Notes: generated from the letters alone by a model not told the origin. 56,700 nucleotides of DNA from Phycisphaerae bacterium (GCA_025924315.1 JAICIO010000033.1:1-56700); one strand, 5' to 3'; counted from the first letter of the stretch, positions 1-8,295 are shown. Translations and numbers: made by a program.

Positions 1-1
1 A

Positions 2-145
2 CTCACGAGCGCCCTTCGCAAGCATGGCGGCGTTCCGAACCTGGTTTTGCTCGAATGGCTGCGTTCGCCGGAATACCGCGCGTTCCAGCTGGAAGCGAAT
101 TTGCTTTTCGACGAAAAGAAAACGGCGAGCAAGCTCGCCGGCTAA
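2..145 (+). CDS. C-terminal end of a partial gene, function unknown
   Basis: An open frame enters from the left edge and reads 47 codons to TAA at 143-145. The visible tail has normal protein character (for example VLLEWLRSPEYRAFQLEANL), with alternating hydrophobic and charged residues that suggest helices. The longer overlapping frame starting at base 24 is rich in Arg and Ser and looks like a shadow. I do not recognise the family from this short tail. The last codons, including the end KLAG, lie inside a palindrome at 123-140, so the natural C-terminus may have been altered by a repeat insertion. It converges on the next gene, which is on the minus strand. Confidence 0.55.
   Translation, partial: LTSALRKHGGVPNLVLLEWLRSPEYRAFQLEANLLFDEKKTASKLAG
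123..140. repeat. short palindrome cggcgagc-aa-gctcgccg
   Basis: Perfect 8-bp inverted repeat with a 2-base loop, overlapping the last codons of the partial gene at the left edge. It could act as a transcription-end hairpin between two convergent genes. The same GGCGAGC/GCTCGCC core recurs as a longer palindrome at 44837-44860, which points to a dispersed repeat. Confidence 0.6.
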
Positions 146-157
146 ACGAGGAAACTC

Positions 158-1210
158 TCATCCCTTCGCGCTCACCTTCAACTTAAACCTTCCGATTCCA
201 CCCGCGAAGTGCGTCGTCTTTGGCGTATTCTCGTCGTGCTTCACGTCGCTTCCGACGTAGTAAAACCAATACTCGTCTGCCGCGTCGCTTGCTACGCCGG
301 GCGCGACGTACATCGACACGCTATCCCACTTCGTTCCCAATCCCACGACCGGCCCAGCACTCACGCGGAAAAAGTTCACGCCGTTATTGCTGAGGAACAG
401 CGACGGCCGCACGTGGCCGTCCGAAGAGGTGAAAATCGACGGCACCATTACAAACAATCCCTCGCGCAGCTTCGTCGCCGCGGAGTTGTAGTAGTGCGCA
501 TCCGGTGGATCGCCCTGGTTCGGCTGCAGCACAATCTGCGGATCGGGAAACCCGCCGAACTTGTTCGATTGCGTATATCCCACGGCCCGCTTTCCCTTAT
601 ACAAACCCTCCGTCCACATCCGCACATACAGCCGGTACACGCCGTTGTCCGCGATGCATACGTTGTCCGTGTCCGAATTCTTCTTCAGCAGCGGCTCGTC
701 GATCTTCTTCCAGTGGATCCCATCCGCCGACACGCCACCATAAATCCACCACTCGTCGCCATGCGGCTTGATGTACACCACTTTGTACCGCTCGCTCGCC
801 GGCGATTGCGCGTCGACAAAGACCGCGTTGCCAAATTCCCCCCGCGCGATGATGTTGTTGTCTTTGCTACCCTTGTATTCGACGATGCCCAACTTCGGCC
901 GGTCCCACACGACGCCGTCTTTCGATGTCGCATAGCACACGAAGTAATCATCATCCGACTTGTAGCCGTGATCGTAAGCGATGTACCACATCCGCCACGA
1001 CTTCCCCTCGCGCAGCACCCGGCAATAAGAAATGCAAAAATCCTCCCAGGGCGCGGATGCTTGGAAGAGCGGTTTCTCGGTCCGATCCGAGACGGCAATC
1101 GTCGGAAAGAGCGGCATGTGAAAAACGGGCCGAGTGACGGCAGAAGTCTGCCCGCGCACGACCGACGCGCACGCCAACATCACCACGCCCACAATCACGA
1201 GATCACGCAT
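158..1210 (-). CDS. secreted glycosidase-like beta-propeller protein
   Basis: 350 residues with an N-terminal signal peptide of about 20 residues (hydrophobic stretch, cleavage near VRG-QT), so probably exported to the periplasm. The body carries repeated propeller-like blades: WRMWYIAYD, YFVCYATSKDGVVWDRP, YKVVYIKP, WWIYGGVSADGIHWKK and YRLYVRMW. The Asp-Gly-xx-Trp turns (DGVVW, DGIHW) resemble those of GH43/GH32-type five-bladed propellers, and many planctomycetes carry secreted proteins of this kind. The catalytic acids cannot be assigned by eye, so substrate and activity are unknown. ATG at 1208-1210 is followed at once by the signal peptide, which supports the start. Confidence 0.7.
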   Translation of the reverse strand: MRDLVIVGVVMLACASVVRGQTSAVTRPVFHMPLFPTIAVSDRTEKPLFQASAPWEDFCISYCRVLREGKSWRMWYIAYDHGYKSDDDYFVCYATSKDGVVWDRPKLGIVEYKGSKDNNIIARGEFGNAVFVDAQSPASERYKVVYIKPHGDEWWIYGGVSADGIHWKKIDEPLLKKNSDTDNVCIADNGVYRLYVRMWTEGLYKGKRAVGYTQSNKFGGFPDPQIVLQPNQGDPPDAHYYNSAATKLREGLFVMVPSIFTSSDGHVRPSLFLSNNGVNFFRVSAGPVVGLGTKWDSVSMYVAPGVASDAADEYWFYYVGSDVKHDENTPKTTHFAGGIGRFKLKVSAKG

Positions 1211-1242
1211 GCCGGGAGTATAACGACGGTGCTCTGAATCCC

Positions 1243-1336
1243 AGAGACCGCGAAGGTGCGAAGGTTTCGCGAAGAAATGATGGAATGGCGGTCTTGCGTC
1301 GCGCGTACTTCACGACTTGGCGCGTTCGCGGTCTCT
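1243..1336. repeat. inverted repeat in the gap before the DUF1844 gene
   Basis: The 12-base arm agagaccgcgaa (1243-1254) is repeated in inverse as ttcgcggtctct (1325-1336). The left arm runs on into the related words gcgaaggtgcgaagg and tttcgcgaag, so it looks like an imperfect short-period array folded back on itself. It occupies most of the 197-base gap between divergent genes. No protein is supported here. Confidence 0.6.
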
Positions 1337-1407
1337 ACCTATCCCAACCGGAAATCACCCATTGCGATTCAAGCACTTCCGTCTAAGCTAAAGCTGGAGC
1401 AACACAA

Positions 1408-1866
1408 ATGGCCGAAGAACAACCGTCGCTGCACATTGATACGGACTGGAAGAAGCAAGCCCAGGAAGAGAAGCGCAAGCTCGCGGAGCAGGAAAAGCAG
1501 CGCAAAGACGCGGCTGCCGCGCCCGCGCCCTCAACACCGCCTCCGGGCGCAGCCGCTGCCGCTCCCACATCGGCGCGGGCCGCTTCAGCGGCTCGCGGCG
1601 GCGCGCGCGAACTCCCGCCCCCGAGCTTCGCCACGCTCGTTCAATCGATCGTGACGCAGATCCTCTTTTACCTCGGTGACCTCGCCGCGCGCGGCGGAGA
1701 GCCCGCTCTCAACCTCGACATGGCCAAACACCAGATCGATACCCTCACCATCCTCGAAGAAAAAACCAAAGGCAACCTCAGCGAAGAAGAACAACATCTC
1801 CTCGACGCCGCTCTCTACGAAACGAGAATGCGCTACGTCGCGGTTGCCTCTCAAATGGTGAGCTGA
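1408..1866 (+). CDS. DUF1844 domain protein
   Basis: 152 residues. The N-terminal 75 residues are a charged coiled-coil-like stretch (KKQAQEEKRKLAEQEKQRK) followed by an Ala/Pro-rich linker. The C-terminal 70 residues match the DUF1844 pattern: SFATLVQSIVTQILFYLGD, then LNLDMAKHQIDTLTILEEKT and GNLSEEEQHLLDAALYETRM. DUF1844 proteins are small cytosolic proteins of unknown role, found in planctomycetes, acidobacteria and deltaproteobacteria. ATG 1408 has GGAG about 12 bases upstream. The next gene starts 19 bases after its stop and is probably co-transcribed. Confidence 0.85.
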   Translation: MAEEQPSLHIDTDWKKQAQEEKRKLAEQEKQRKDAAAAPAPSTPPPGAAAAAPTSARAASAARGGARELPPPSFATLVQSIVTQILFYLGDLAARGGEPALNLDMAKHQIDTLTILEEKTKGNLSEEEQHLLDAALYETRMRYVAVASQMVS

Positions 1867-1885
1867 GAGCGGGGAGGGGCATCGA

Positions 1886-2203
1886 ATGGAACACGAGCTC
1901 GCCAATTCCGAACCGCAAGCCCTCACGAGGAAAGGCGACTTCATCGGGCTCCTCGCTATCGCCTTCGCCGCAACCGACGTCGTGACCGAACTACTCGCCA
2001 CGCTGTTGCCCAGGCTGGGCAGGCGCTGGCAGGACCTGGCGACATCGTTCAGCTGGCTCGTGTTCGACTTCGGCGCTTTACTCACGCTGCTCGCGATACT
2101 CCTTGCCGTCATCGCCATCGCGCGCGGCGGACACGACCGCCGACTCGGCCTTGTCGCTCTGCTGTTCACGGCAATCGGTATCATCATTATGTTCATCCTC
2201 TGA
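1886..2203 (+). CDS. small integral membrane protein
   Basis: 105 residues with a strong GGGGAGGGG ribosome-binding site at 1871-1879. After a polar N-terminus it has about three hydrophobic segments: LLAIAFAATDVVTELLATLL, then FSWLVFDFGALLTLLAILLAVIAIA, and LGLVALLFTAIGIIIMFIL at the very end. A basic loop (ARGGHDRR) lies between the last two. No family is recognised. It sits in a two-gene unit behind the DUF1844 gene, which is the only hint to its role. Confidence 0.7.
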   Translation: MEHELANSEPQALTRKGDFIGLLAIAFAATDVVTELLATLLPRLGRRWQDLATSFSWLVFDFGALLTLLAILLAVIAIARGGHDRRLGLVALLFTAIGIIIMFIL

Positions 2204-2596
2204 TGGCTGTTCTTACGAAGAGGGGGACGCGAACAAAGTGAGCGATCAACCCGATCAAGCAGGGTAGGGGGCAGTGATCTGGTCATTCGAACCTTGACCC
2301 GCACGTTCTTTGTGACTTCGGGCGTTCCCTCGAGGTTTAATCGGCTTTGAGTCAGCGGTGACGGGTTTCGCCTTTTCCGTGCCGCCGCTGTCCCCAGCTC
2401 AATTCCCCAACTCATCTAAACCTCCTGCATACAATTACGGCAATGCACACCGCTTGCTTATTTGCACAAATCTGTTGACAGCCTGCGGTTTGAAGCAGTC
2501 TAATCGCCATTCCTGCGTCGATCTTCGATGCAGCGAGCTTGGGTGTGCCTCTGCGGGCAGGCCAACACGTCTATTCGCAGTCTGGGAGGAGGGCCA
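2204..2596. other. 393-base gap with one promoter and no gene
   Basis: The gap lies between the small membrane protein and the PEP-CTERM gene. I see no credible open frame with coding character and no tRNA-like fold. The only clear signals are the promoter at 2475-2504 and a GGGAGGAGGG ribosome-binding site at 2584-2593 serving the next gene. Confidence 0.6.
2475..2504 (+). promoter_or_regulatory. sigma70-type promoter for the PEP-CTERM gene
   Basis: A consensus -35 TTGACA (2475-2480) is separated by 18 bases from TCTAAT (2499-2504), which has four of six matches to TATAAT. Transcription from here would give a leader of about 85 bases before the ATG at 2597. Confidence 0.6.
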
Positions 2597-3451
2597 ATGA
2601 AAGCCGTTCTGAAGGCGCGTTCTTTCGCTGTCTTTGCGCTCGCGATCTTCGCATTCACCGCGAACGCCGACTCGTTCGCTTTGTACGGCGCGACGTCAAG
2701 TGGTGCGGGCGAATTGTACGTTCTTGACCCCGCCACAGGCGCTGCTTCGAAGGACGTCGGTCCGATCAACGCGGGTGCCACAAACTATGCCGTGACCGGT
2801 CTGGCGTTTGATCCGACCACCAATACCCTTTACGGATCAACCGGCGGTGTCAGCGGCACCAGTTTGCTCACCATCGATCCGAACACTGCAGCCACCACTG
2901 TTGTCGGCAACTTTAATATTGGCGCCGGCAACACGATGACCGACCTCGCGTTCGACCACTCCGGCAATCTCTATGGCATCAGCTCAAGCGGCGGTGCGAA
3001 TCTCTACACCATCGACAAAACCACCGGGGCCGCCACGATCGTGGGCGCCAGCGGCCTCTCATTCACGGAAGGCGGCGGACTGGCCATCAGCAGCGGAGGA
3101 GTGTTCTATGCGACGCCGGTGCCGGCAGACTACGGGACCTACGATCCGAACACCGGCGCGTACGTGAATATCACAAACCCGTCGAAGCCCGCCGGCGGCG
3201 GCTCGTACGCCGCGCTCACGTTCGCTGGCAGCATACTCTTCGGCGACAATCTCCTCCCCGGCTCCGGCGGGCGAACGACTCATCTCGTCACGATCGATCC
3301 GACCACCGGCACGGTCACAGACATCGGGTCCTCGATCACAAAAATGGACGCCATCGCCGCCATCGTCCCCGAGCCGAGCACCCTGACGCTGTTCGCGGCC
3401 GCGGGCCTGATTTGTCTGTCCAGGAAAAGGAACAGGCGGATTCAGAATTAG
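2597..3451 (+). CDS. PEP-CTERM sorted exported protein
   Basis: 284 residues from ATG 2597, chosen because GGGAGGAGGG lies just upstream and a typical signal peptide follows (MKAVLKARSFAVFALAIFAFTANA). The mature part contains repeated blade-like units with the words YVLDPATGA, LLTIDPNTAATTVVG, LYTIDKTTGAATIVG and LVTIDPTTGTVTDIG, suggesting a small beta-propeller. The C-terminus has the PEP-CTERM signal: PEPS, a hydrophobic helix (TLTLFAAAGLICL) and the basic tail SRKRNRR. Such proteins are recognised by an exosortase and are typically surface- or EPS-associated. No exosortase gene lies in this window. Confidence 0.85.
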   Translation: MKAVLKARSFAVFALAIFAFTANADSFALYGATSSGAGELYVLDPATGAASKDVGPINAGATNYAVTGLAFDPTTNTLYGSTGGVSGTSLLTIDPNTAATTVVGNFNIGAGNTMTDLAFDHSGNLYGISSSGGANLYTIDKTTGAATIVGASGLSFTEGGGLAISSGGVFYATPVPADYGTYDPNTGAYVNITNPSKPAGGGSYAALTFAGSILFGDNLLPGSGGRTTHLVTIDPTTGTVTDIGSSITKMDAIAAIVPEPSTLTLFAAAGLICLSRKRNRRIQN

Positions 3452-3547
3452 ATCGCACTCGCCGCAAAGATTCGCGTCATCACCAATCGCCTTCGGCATC
3501 CGCTTGGCGGTTTCGCAGATCAAAACGTCTTCATCCGCGGAACCACC

Positions 3548-3575
3548 GCTCGACTGAGTTCGTCGAAGTCAAACG
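3548..3575. repeat. dispersed repeat, copy 1
   Basis: A stretch of about 27 bases built on CTCGACTGAGTTCGTCGAAG followed by TCAAACG recurs almost exactly at 46674-46700 (two mismatches) in another gap. Here it lies in the 135-base gap between the convergent PEP-CTERM and zinc-ribbon genes. It contains the complementary words CGAC and GTCG and may form a small hairpin. Confidence 0.6.
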
Positions 3576-3586
3576 ACCTTTCCCCG

Positions 3587-4108
3587 CTACTCCACTCCGG
3601 TCGCCGTTCCGCATTCTGGGCAGCGATCGGGCGTGGCGCGAAGGTCGTACCCGCACTTCAAGCAGCGGTGGGTGCGCGTCCGCCGACGAATGCGAACGAG
3701 CGACACCATCCTCCAAACCGGCAGGACAAGAAACATCGCAGCCAGGAACCAGAACGGAACGAACAGGTCGACCGCGTCGCGTGCCGGCTTATCCTGGTTG
3801 CTGAATTGAAGCGGGCGCACGTCGAAGCCCAGTTTGCTCCACGACACCGCCGGCGGGTCGACCCAGCCTCCGTACGCGTTGCGCACCCCGTACTCGTAGC
3901 TGGCGAACTGCACTCCGTCCGGCTGAACTGGATCCGGCCACGTCGAGATTTTCAATCCACCCGGAAAGGTCATGCACACGAACTGCCGCCACGCCGGCGC
4001 GACCGACACATAGTCCAAGCAACGTCTGCTCCGCACCCAAAGTCCGCCGATCGAAACGCAAAGCAGCAGCGACAGCACCGCCATTATGTTGATCCATCGC
4101 CGCAGCAC
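3587..4108 (-). CDS. two-helix membrane protein with C-terminal zinc ribbon
   Basis: 173 residues from a GTG start. There is an N-terminal transmembrane helix (INIMAVLSLLLCVSIGGLWV), an extracytoplasmic middle of about 90 residues, a second helix (FVPFWFLAAMFLVLPVWRM), a basic stretch, and a zinc ribbon CLKCGYDLR...RCPECG. The four Cys fit a rubredoxin-like knuckle pair. The 186-residue protein at 28580-29140 has the same layout and ribbon. This architecture is common in Phycisphaerae-type genomes, but I know of no function. An ATG nine codons downstream is an alternative start. Confidence 0.75.
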   Translation of the reverse strand: MLRRWINIMAVLSLLLCVSIGGLWVRSRRCLDYVSVAPAWRQFVCMTFPGGLKISTWPDPVQPDGVQFASYEYGVRNAYGGWVDPPAVSWSKLGFDVRPLQFSNQDKPARDAVDLFVPFWFLAAMFLVLPVWRMVSLVRIRRRTRTHRCLKCGYDLRATPDRCPECGTATGVE

Positions 4109-4567
4109 GCTCGCGATTGTAACCGCGATGCCCGTCCCCGCGCGTCATCCCGATCGCGGCGGCATTCGGTTCATGAGCAAACCAATGGACGCAGCGTCTC
4201 TTACCCGTGACGTCATGTCGACGTCGGGGAACACGCGCGCGCAGCTCGCGCTAAGAAAGAATTATTCGTGCCCATTCGTGTCCATTCTAGCCAAAGGCAT
4301 CCGCGTATATCTGCGTGCATCTGGCTTCGACCACCTCAGTCGAGTCGCGGTTCCAAGTCTTTCTCGCGAAAGAGTTTTTCGTTTTCGTCTTGCGTTTCGT
4401 AAACCACCAATTACTATTTTCGGCGATCCGGGCGTTTGGGACTGACGTACGGATTCTGATCTCTCGCCAATTGTGTGAAAACCGAAGCCGGTGATGGAGT
4501 ACTGGCGTGGCGGGTGTCGCGGAAACCAACTGGGCTAAGTTGGGGCCGCGATTGATCGGGGAAAGGC
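4109..4567. other. 459-base gap between divergent genes
   Basis: No open frame here has convincing coding character. The gap carries a short array of 10-base words (listed separately) and should hold the promoters for both the zinc-ribbon gene and the flagellar locus. I could not pick a clear promoter by eye. Confidence 0.5.
4264..4325. repeat. two short arrays of 10-base words
   Basis: ATTCGTGCCC and ATTCGTGTCC (4264-4283) are followed by ATTC. Sixteen bases further on come ATCCGCGTAT, ATCTGCGTGC and ATCTGGC (4299-4325). Both are imperfect tandem repeats of period 10. They lie in the gap upstream of the flagellar locus and resemble the period-7 arrays elsewhere in the window in being short, degenerate and intergenic. 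Confidence 0.55.
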
Positions 4568-6964
4568 ATGGAGGCCATGGCGTCTGGGCGCGCCAATTCT
4601 TCTCGCGGGGGGGCACCGCATCACTCATCGCGCGGGCGGCTTGCGCAGCTTTGGCAGCTGCCGCTATTGCTGCTATCGCTCGGGCTGTTCGGTTACGCAG
4701 CTTACCTCTTCATTGATCCCAAGCCGGGTCCGACCATCGATCAGAAGATCGGGATTGCGCGCACCTATCTCGATCAGGAGCGGCCTGAGGCGGCGATCGA
4801 GCAGCTCAATAAGATTCTCAACAACGAAAAACTAGCGCCGGAGAAGGAAGGCGAAGTTCACCTGATGCTGGCCGAGTCGTTTGAAGACTGGCAGAAGCAA
4901 AAGAAGGTGAGCATCCCGGCGAACCATCTGCGGATTATCGAGCAGACGCGTCTTGCATTGGGCCAAGGCGTGAAGGCAGACGCGAACGTGCATCGTCGGC
5001 TCGCGGAGAGTTATGAGGCGCTCGGTCGGACGACCGATGCGCTGGCGGACTATCGCAAGGCAATGGTGCTGGATGTGAATCACGCTCTGCATCTGACCAA
5101 GAAGGTCATCGAGATGCAGCTGGCAGAGGACGATCCCGCGCCAGCGGAGTTGACGCTCGAGGAGTATCTCAAGAACGAGAAGCTGTCGAACAGCGAAAAA
5201 GCATGGGCGATGGGCGAGCGGGCGCAGCTGCTAATCGATGCGAAGAAGTACGTGGACGCGAAGATCCTGCTTGATGAGGCGCTGAAGCTGGAGATCGATC
5301 CGATCTCGCAGGGGCAGATCAACTATCGGCTGGGCTATTGCGCGTGGAAGCTGGGTTCGCCGGACGAAGCCGAGCGATATTTACGCGTCGCGCGCGATCA
5401 GCTGCAGGTGAAGCATCCGCTCGACGCCGACGCGTGCTACGCGCTGGGGAAGATTCTCCAGGATAAAAACAAGCCGGACGAGGCGAACTCGTTTTACCAG
5501 GAAGTGCTGATGAGCCATCCCGATTCGCCGGTGGAACCGCTGGCGCATCTGGGGCGAGGCGTGTGTCGCATCATGAAAGGCGACGACGAAGCGGGCTTGA
5601 GCGATCTGCACGATCTGGTGGATGAGATCGCGAAGAAGTCTTCGCGGCAGAAGTACAAAGAGCAGGCCGTTGCGGGGCTGAAGGATGCTTCGGATCTGCT
5701 GACGGCGCGGGGGGATTACGCGGGGGCGCTCGAAGTGCTGGCGGAGGAGCAGTCGCTGCAGGAGCAACCGCCGGCGGCGTTCTTTGCGCGCTTGGCGAAT
5801 GTGTATGAGAAGCGCGGGGATCAACTCGACAAGTCGATGGCGGATGCGTCGCATGCGGACAAGGTGAAGCGATTGGCGCAGGTGCGCGAGATTCGCACGC
5901 ATGCGGGCGATGCGTACATCGCGTATTCGCGAGCGCTCACGCTGACGGATGACAAAGGCTACGGCGACGCGATGTGGAAGGGCGTGGGGCTGTATGAACT
6001 GGCGGGGAATACGCAGTCGGTGATTTCGTCGCTGGAGTTGTTCGTTGCGGAACGGCCGGACGATTCGCTGGCGCCCGATGCGCTGTTGCGGCTCGGTCGC
6101 GCGTATCAGGCGGCGGGATTGTTCGATAAGGCGATCAGCGCGTATCAACGAAATCAGTTCCGGTATCCGAACAGTCTGGCGGCGTCGAAGTCGGCGGTGC
6201 CGTTGGCGCAGGCGTACATCGCGCAGGGGCCGGATTCGTACGGGAAAGCAGAGAAGGTTCTGCACAGCGTGATCGACAACAATCCGCTGCTCACGCCGGA
6301 ATCGGAAGAATTTCGCCAGGCGCTGTTCGAGCTGGGGCAATTGTTCTATCGCACGAATCGCTTTGAAGAGGCCGTTGCGAAGCTGGAAGAGTTCGTGCAG
6401 CGGTATCCGAATGATGAGCACCTCGGCGAGCTGCTGTTCCTCATGGGCGACAGCTATCGCAAAAGTGCGAATGCGTTAGATGCGAAGCTCGCGAGTGCGA
6501 CGGCGTCGGCGGCGGATGTGAAGCAGGTGGCGGTCGATCCGCAGGAAGCGAACAACGCGCGGCGCGAACGACTGACGAAGGCTAAGGCCCTCTACGATCG
6601 CGTGGTGGATCTCTACAAGAACAAGCAGCCGACGCGCGAAGTCGATCAGCTGTATCTCAAGCTCGCGCACTTCTATCGCGCGGATTGCCTGTATGACCTC
6701 GGTCAATACGCGGACGCGATTCAGCTCTACGACGCGGCGGCGTTTCGGTATCAGGAAGATCCGTCGGCGCTGGCGGCGTATGTGCAGATTGTGAATGCAT
6801 ACTGCGCGCTCGGCAAAATCGACGAAGCGAAGACCGCGAACGAACGAGCGAAATGGCTGCTGCGGCGCATTCCGCCGGAGTCGTTCACCAACGGCACGTT
6901 CTCCATGCCCAAAGCGTATTGGGAACAATGGCTCAAGTGGACCAGCGAATCAGGAATGTGGTGA
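4568..6964 (+). CDS. membrane-anchored TPR-repeat protein heading the flagellar locus
   Basis: 798 residues. A polar N-terminus of about 28 residues precedes one transmembrane helix (LWQLPLLLLSLGLFGYAAYLF). The remaining 750 residues are almost entirely helical repeats of TPR type, for example RTYLDQERPEAAIEQLNKIL, LAESYEALGRTTDALADYRK, LLRLGRAYQAAGLFDKAISA and LGQLFYRTNRFEEAVAKLEE. This predicts a large periplasmic or cell-surface scaffold for protein-protein contact. It lies 20 bases before the FlgN-like gene on the same strand, which suggests a link with flagellar or envelope assembly, but no known flagellar protein has this layout. ATG 4568 has GGGGAAAGG just upstream. Confidence 0.75.
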   Translation: MEAMASGRANSSRGGAPHHSSRGRLAQLWQLPLLLLSLGLFGYAAYLFIDPKPGPTIDQKIGIARTYLDQERPEAAIEQLNKILNNEKLAPEKEGEVHLMLAESFEDWQKQKKVSIPANHLRIIEQTRLALGQGVKADANVHRRLAESYEALGRTTDALADYRKAMVLDVNHALHLTKKVIEMQLAEDDPAPAELTLEEYLKNEKLSNSEKAWAMGERAQLLIDAKKYVDAKILLDEALKLEIDPISQGQINYRLGYCAWKLGSPDEAERYLRVARDQLQVKHPLDADACYALGKILQDKNKPDEANSFYQEVLMSHPDSPVEPLAHLGRGVCRIMKGDDEAGLSDLHDLVDEIAKKSSRQKYKEQAVAGLKDASDLLTARGDYAGALEVLAEEQSLQEQPPAAFFARLANVYEKRGDQLDKSMADASHADKVKRLAQVREIRTHAGDAYIAYSRALTLTDDKGYGDAMWKGVGLYELAGNTQSVISSLELFVAERPDDSLAPDALLRLGRAYQAAGLFDKAISAYQRNQFRYPNSLAASKSAVPLAQAYIAQGPDSYGKAEKVLHSVIDNNPLLTPESEEFRQALFELGQLFYRTNRFEEAVAKLEEFVQRYPNDEHLGELLFLMGDSYRKSANALDAKLASATASAADVKQVAVDPQEANNARRERLTKAKALYDRVVDLYKNKQPTREVDQLYLKLAHFYRADCLYDLGQYADAIQLYDAAAFRYQEDPSALAAYVQIVNAYCALGKIDEAKTANERAKWLLRRIPPESFTNGTFSMPKAYWEQWLKWTSESGMW

Positions 6965-6984
6965 TCGATCTGGAAGAGGACATC

Positions 6985-7422
6985 ATGAATCAGAATGTCA
7001 TCACCGCTCTGGAGGAGCAGGTCGGTTGCTATCGTCGGCTGGCGCGGCTGGCGCAGGTGCAGCACGAGCATGTGCGGCAATCGCAGATCGAGCAGTTGCT
7101 CGTGGTGTTGCAAAGCCGCCAGCAGGTGCTGGATCAATTGAAGGAACTGGAGACGGTGATCGCGCCGGCGAAGAGGCGGTGGAACGAGTTCGTCGATGAG
7201 ATCGGCGATCAGCGGAATCATGCGGAGGATCTGCTCGCGGAGACGCGGCGATTGCTTGAGGAGATCACGACGTCCGATCGCGATGACGCGATGGTGCTCC
7301 AGCAGCGGAAGTTGAACCTCGGGAAACAGATCAACCAGGCGACGACGGCGAAGCGGATCAACCGGAATTATGCGGCGGCGGCGTATGGGAAGCGCGCCTC
7401 GACGATGGATATTTCGCGATGA
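6985..7422 (+). CDS. flgN: FlgN-like flagellar export chaperone
   Basis: 145 residues from ATG 6985, preceded by GGAAGAGGA (6972-6980) at good spacing; the open frame extends further upstream but overlaps the TPR gene. The protein is an all-helical coiled coil (LEEQVGCYRRLARLAQVQHE, QSRQQVLDQLKELETVIAPA) of the length and heptad character of FlgN chaperones, and it ends with a basic, Tyr-containing tail. FlgN proteins guard hook-associated proteins FlgK and FlgL before export. The assignment rests on length, helical character and position before flagellar genes, since FlgN is poorly conserved. Its stop overlaps the next ATG (ATGA). Confidence 0.6.
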   Translation: MNQNVITALEEQVGCYRRLARLAQVQHEHVRQSQIEQLLVVLQSRQQVLDQLKELETVIAPAKRRWNEFVDEIGDQRNHAEDLLAETRRLLEEITTSDRDDAMVLQQRKLNLGKQINQATTAKRINRNYAAAAYGKRASTMDISR

Positions 7423-8264
7423 ACGAAATGCTCGTCAAAGAATCGCCGGTGAGTCACGCCCAGCGCATCGAAGAGCTGGGGCGCGTGATCATGGCGTACA
7501 GCGAGGTGACGGAAAAGCTGCAGCAGTCGCACGACCAGCTCAAGAGCACCGTGGACATGCTGCGGAAGGAATTGAGCGACAAGAATCGCCAGCTCGAGCG
7601 ACGCAAGCGCTTAGCGGCGCTGGGCGAGATGGCGGCCGGGCTGGCGCACGAGATCCGCAATCCGCTCGGCGGGATTCAGCTGTATGCGTCGATGCTCTCG
7701 AAGGACGTAGCGGATCGACCCGACTCCCAGCAGATCGTCGGAAAAATCTCCGCGGGCGTGAAGCGGCTTGAGGCGCTCGTTGGCCAGGTGCTGCAGTTCT
7801 CGCGCGAGATCAAGATCAACGTCAGCACGATGGACCTGGCCGGCGTTGTGCAGCAGGCGGTCGAACTGACGAGCCAGCAGGCGACGGATGCAAACGTGAC
7901 CGTCGAGGTGAATGGGCCGGAGTCGCTCGTGATTGAAGCCGATCCGCTGCTCCTGGGCCAGACGCTGATCAATCTCGTGCTGAACGCGATCGAAGCGATC
8001 GAAGGGCCGGGCAAGGTGTTGATCACGTACGTGCCGGCCAAGAGCAACGCAGACGCGCGGCAATGTCATTTGACGATCGTCGACAGTGGCCCGGGTATTC
8101 CCGCCAATGTTCTCGATCGCATTTTCAACCCGTTCTTTACGACGAAAGATTCGGGAACGGGCTTGGGATTGTCGATCGTGCATCGCGTGATCGAAGCGCA
8201 CGATGGCACGATCACCGCGAGCAATGTTGACGGCGGCGGAGCGCGTTTCGAGATCCGCATCTAG
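7419..8264 (+). CDS. sensor histidine kinase, flagellar (FleS/FlrB-like)
   Basis: 281 residues without transmembrane segments, so a soluble kinase. The N-terminal 60 residues form a coiled coil. The dimerisation domain carries the phospho-acceptor H77 in GLAHEIRNPL. The ATPase domain shows the N box (LINLVLNAIEAIEG), G1 box (VDSGPGIP), F box (FNPFFTTK) and G2 box (GTGLGLSIVHRVIEAH). This is the NtrB/FlrB class, which phosphorylates sigma54 activators. It overlaps the FlgN-like gene by 4 bases, and the partner response regulator starts 31 bases after its stop. Confidence 0.85.
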   Translation: MNEMLVKESPVSHAQRIEELGRVIMAYSEVTEKLQQSHDQLKSTVDMLRKELSDKNRQLERRKRLAALGEMAAGLAHEIRNPLGGIQLYASMLSKDVADRPDSQQIVGKISAGVKRLEALVGQVLQFSREIKINVSTMDLAGVVQQAVELTSQQATDANVTVEVNGPESLVIEADPLLLGQTLINLVLNAIEAIEGPGKVLITYVPAKSNADARQCHLTIVDSGPGIPANVLDRIFNPFFTTKDSGTGLGLSIVHRVIEAHDGTITASNVDGGGARFEIRI

Positions 8265-8295
8265 GTGCATCGTTGTGGGCAAAGGAGTGCCGACT

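Noticed and set aside
2204-2596. Possible structured RNA or tRNA in the gap
   Set aside because: No clover-leaf, no TTCGANNC loop in the right setting, and no long paired stems found by eye.
4480-4567. Sigma54 promoter before the TPR gene at the head of the flagellar locus
   Set aside because: TGGCGTGGCGGGTGTCG resembles the -24 box loosely, but GG-N10-GC spacing is not met.
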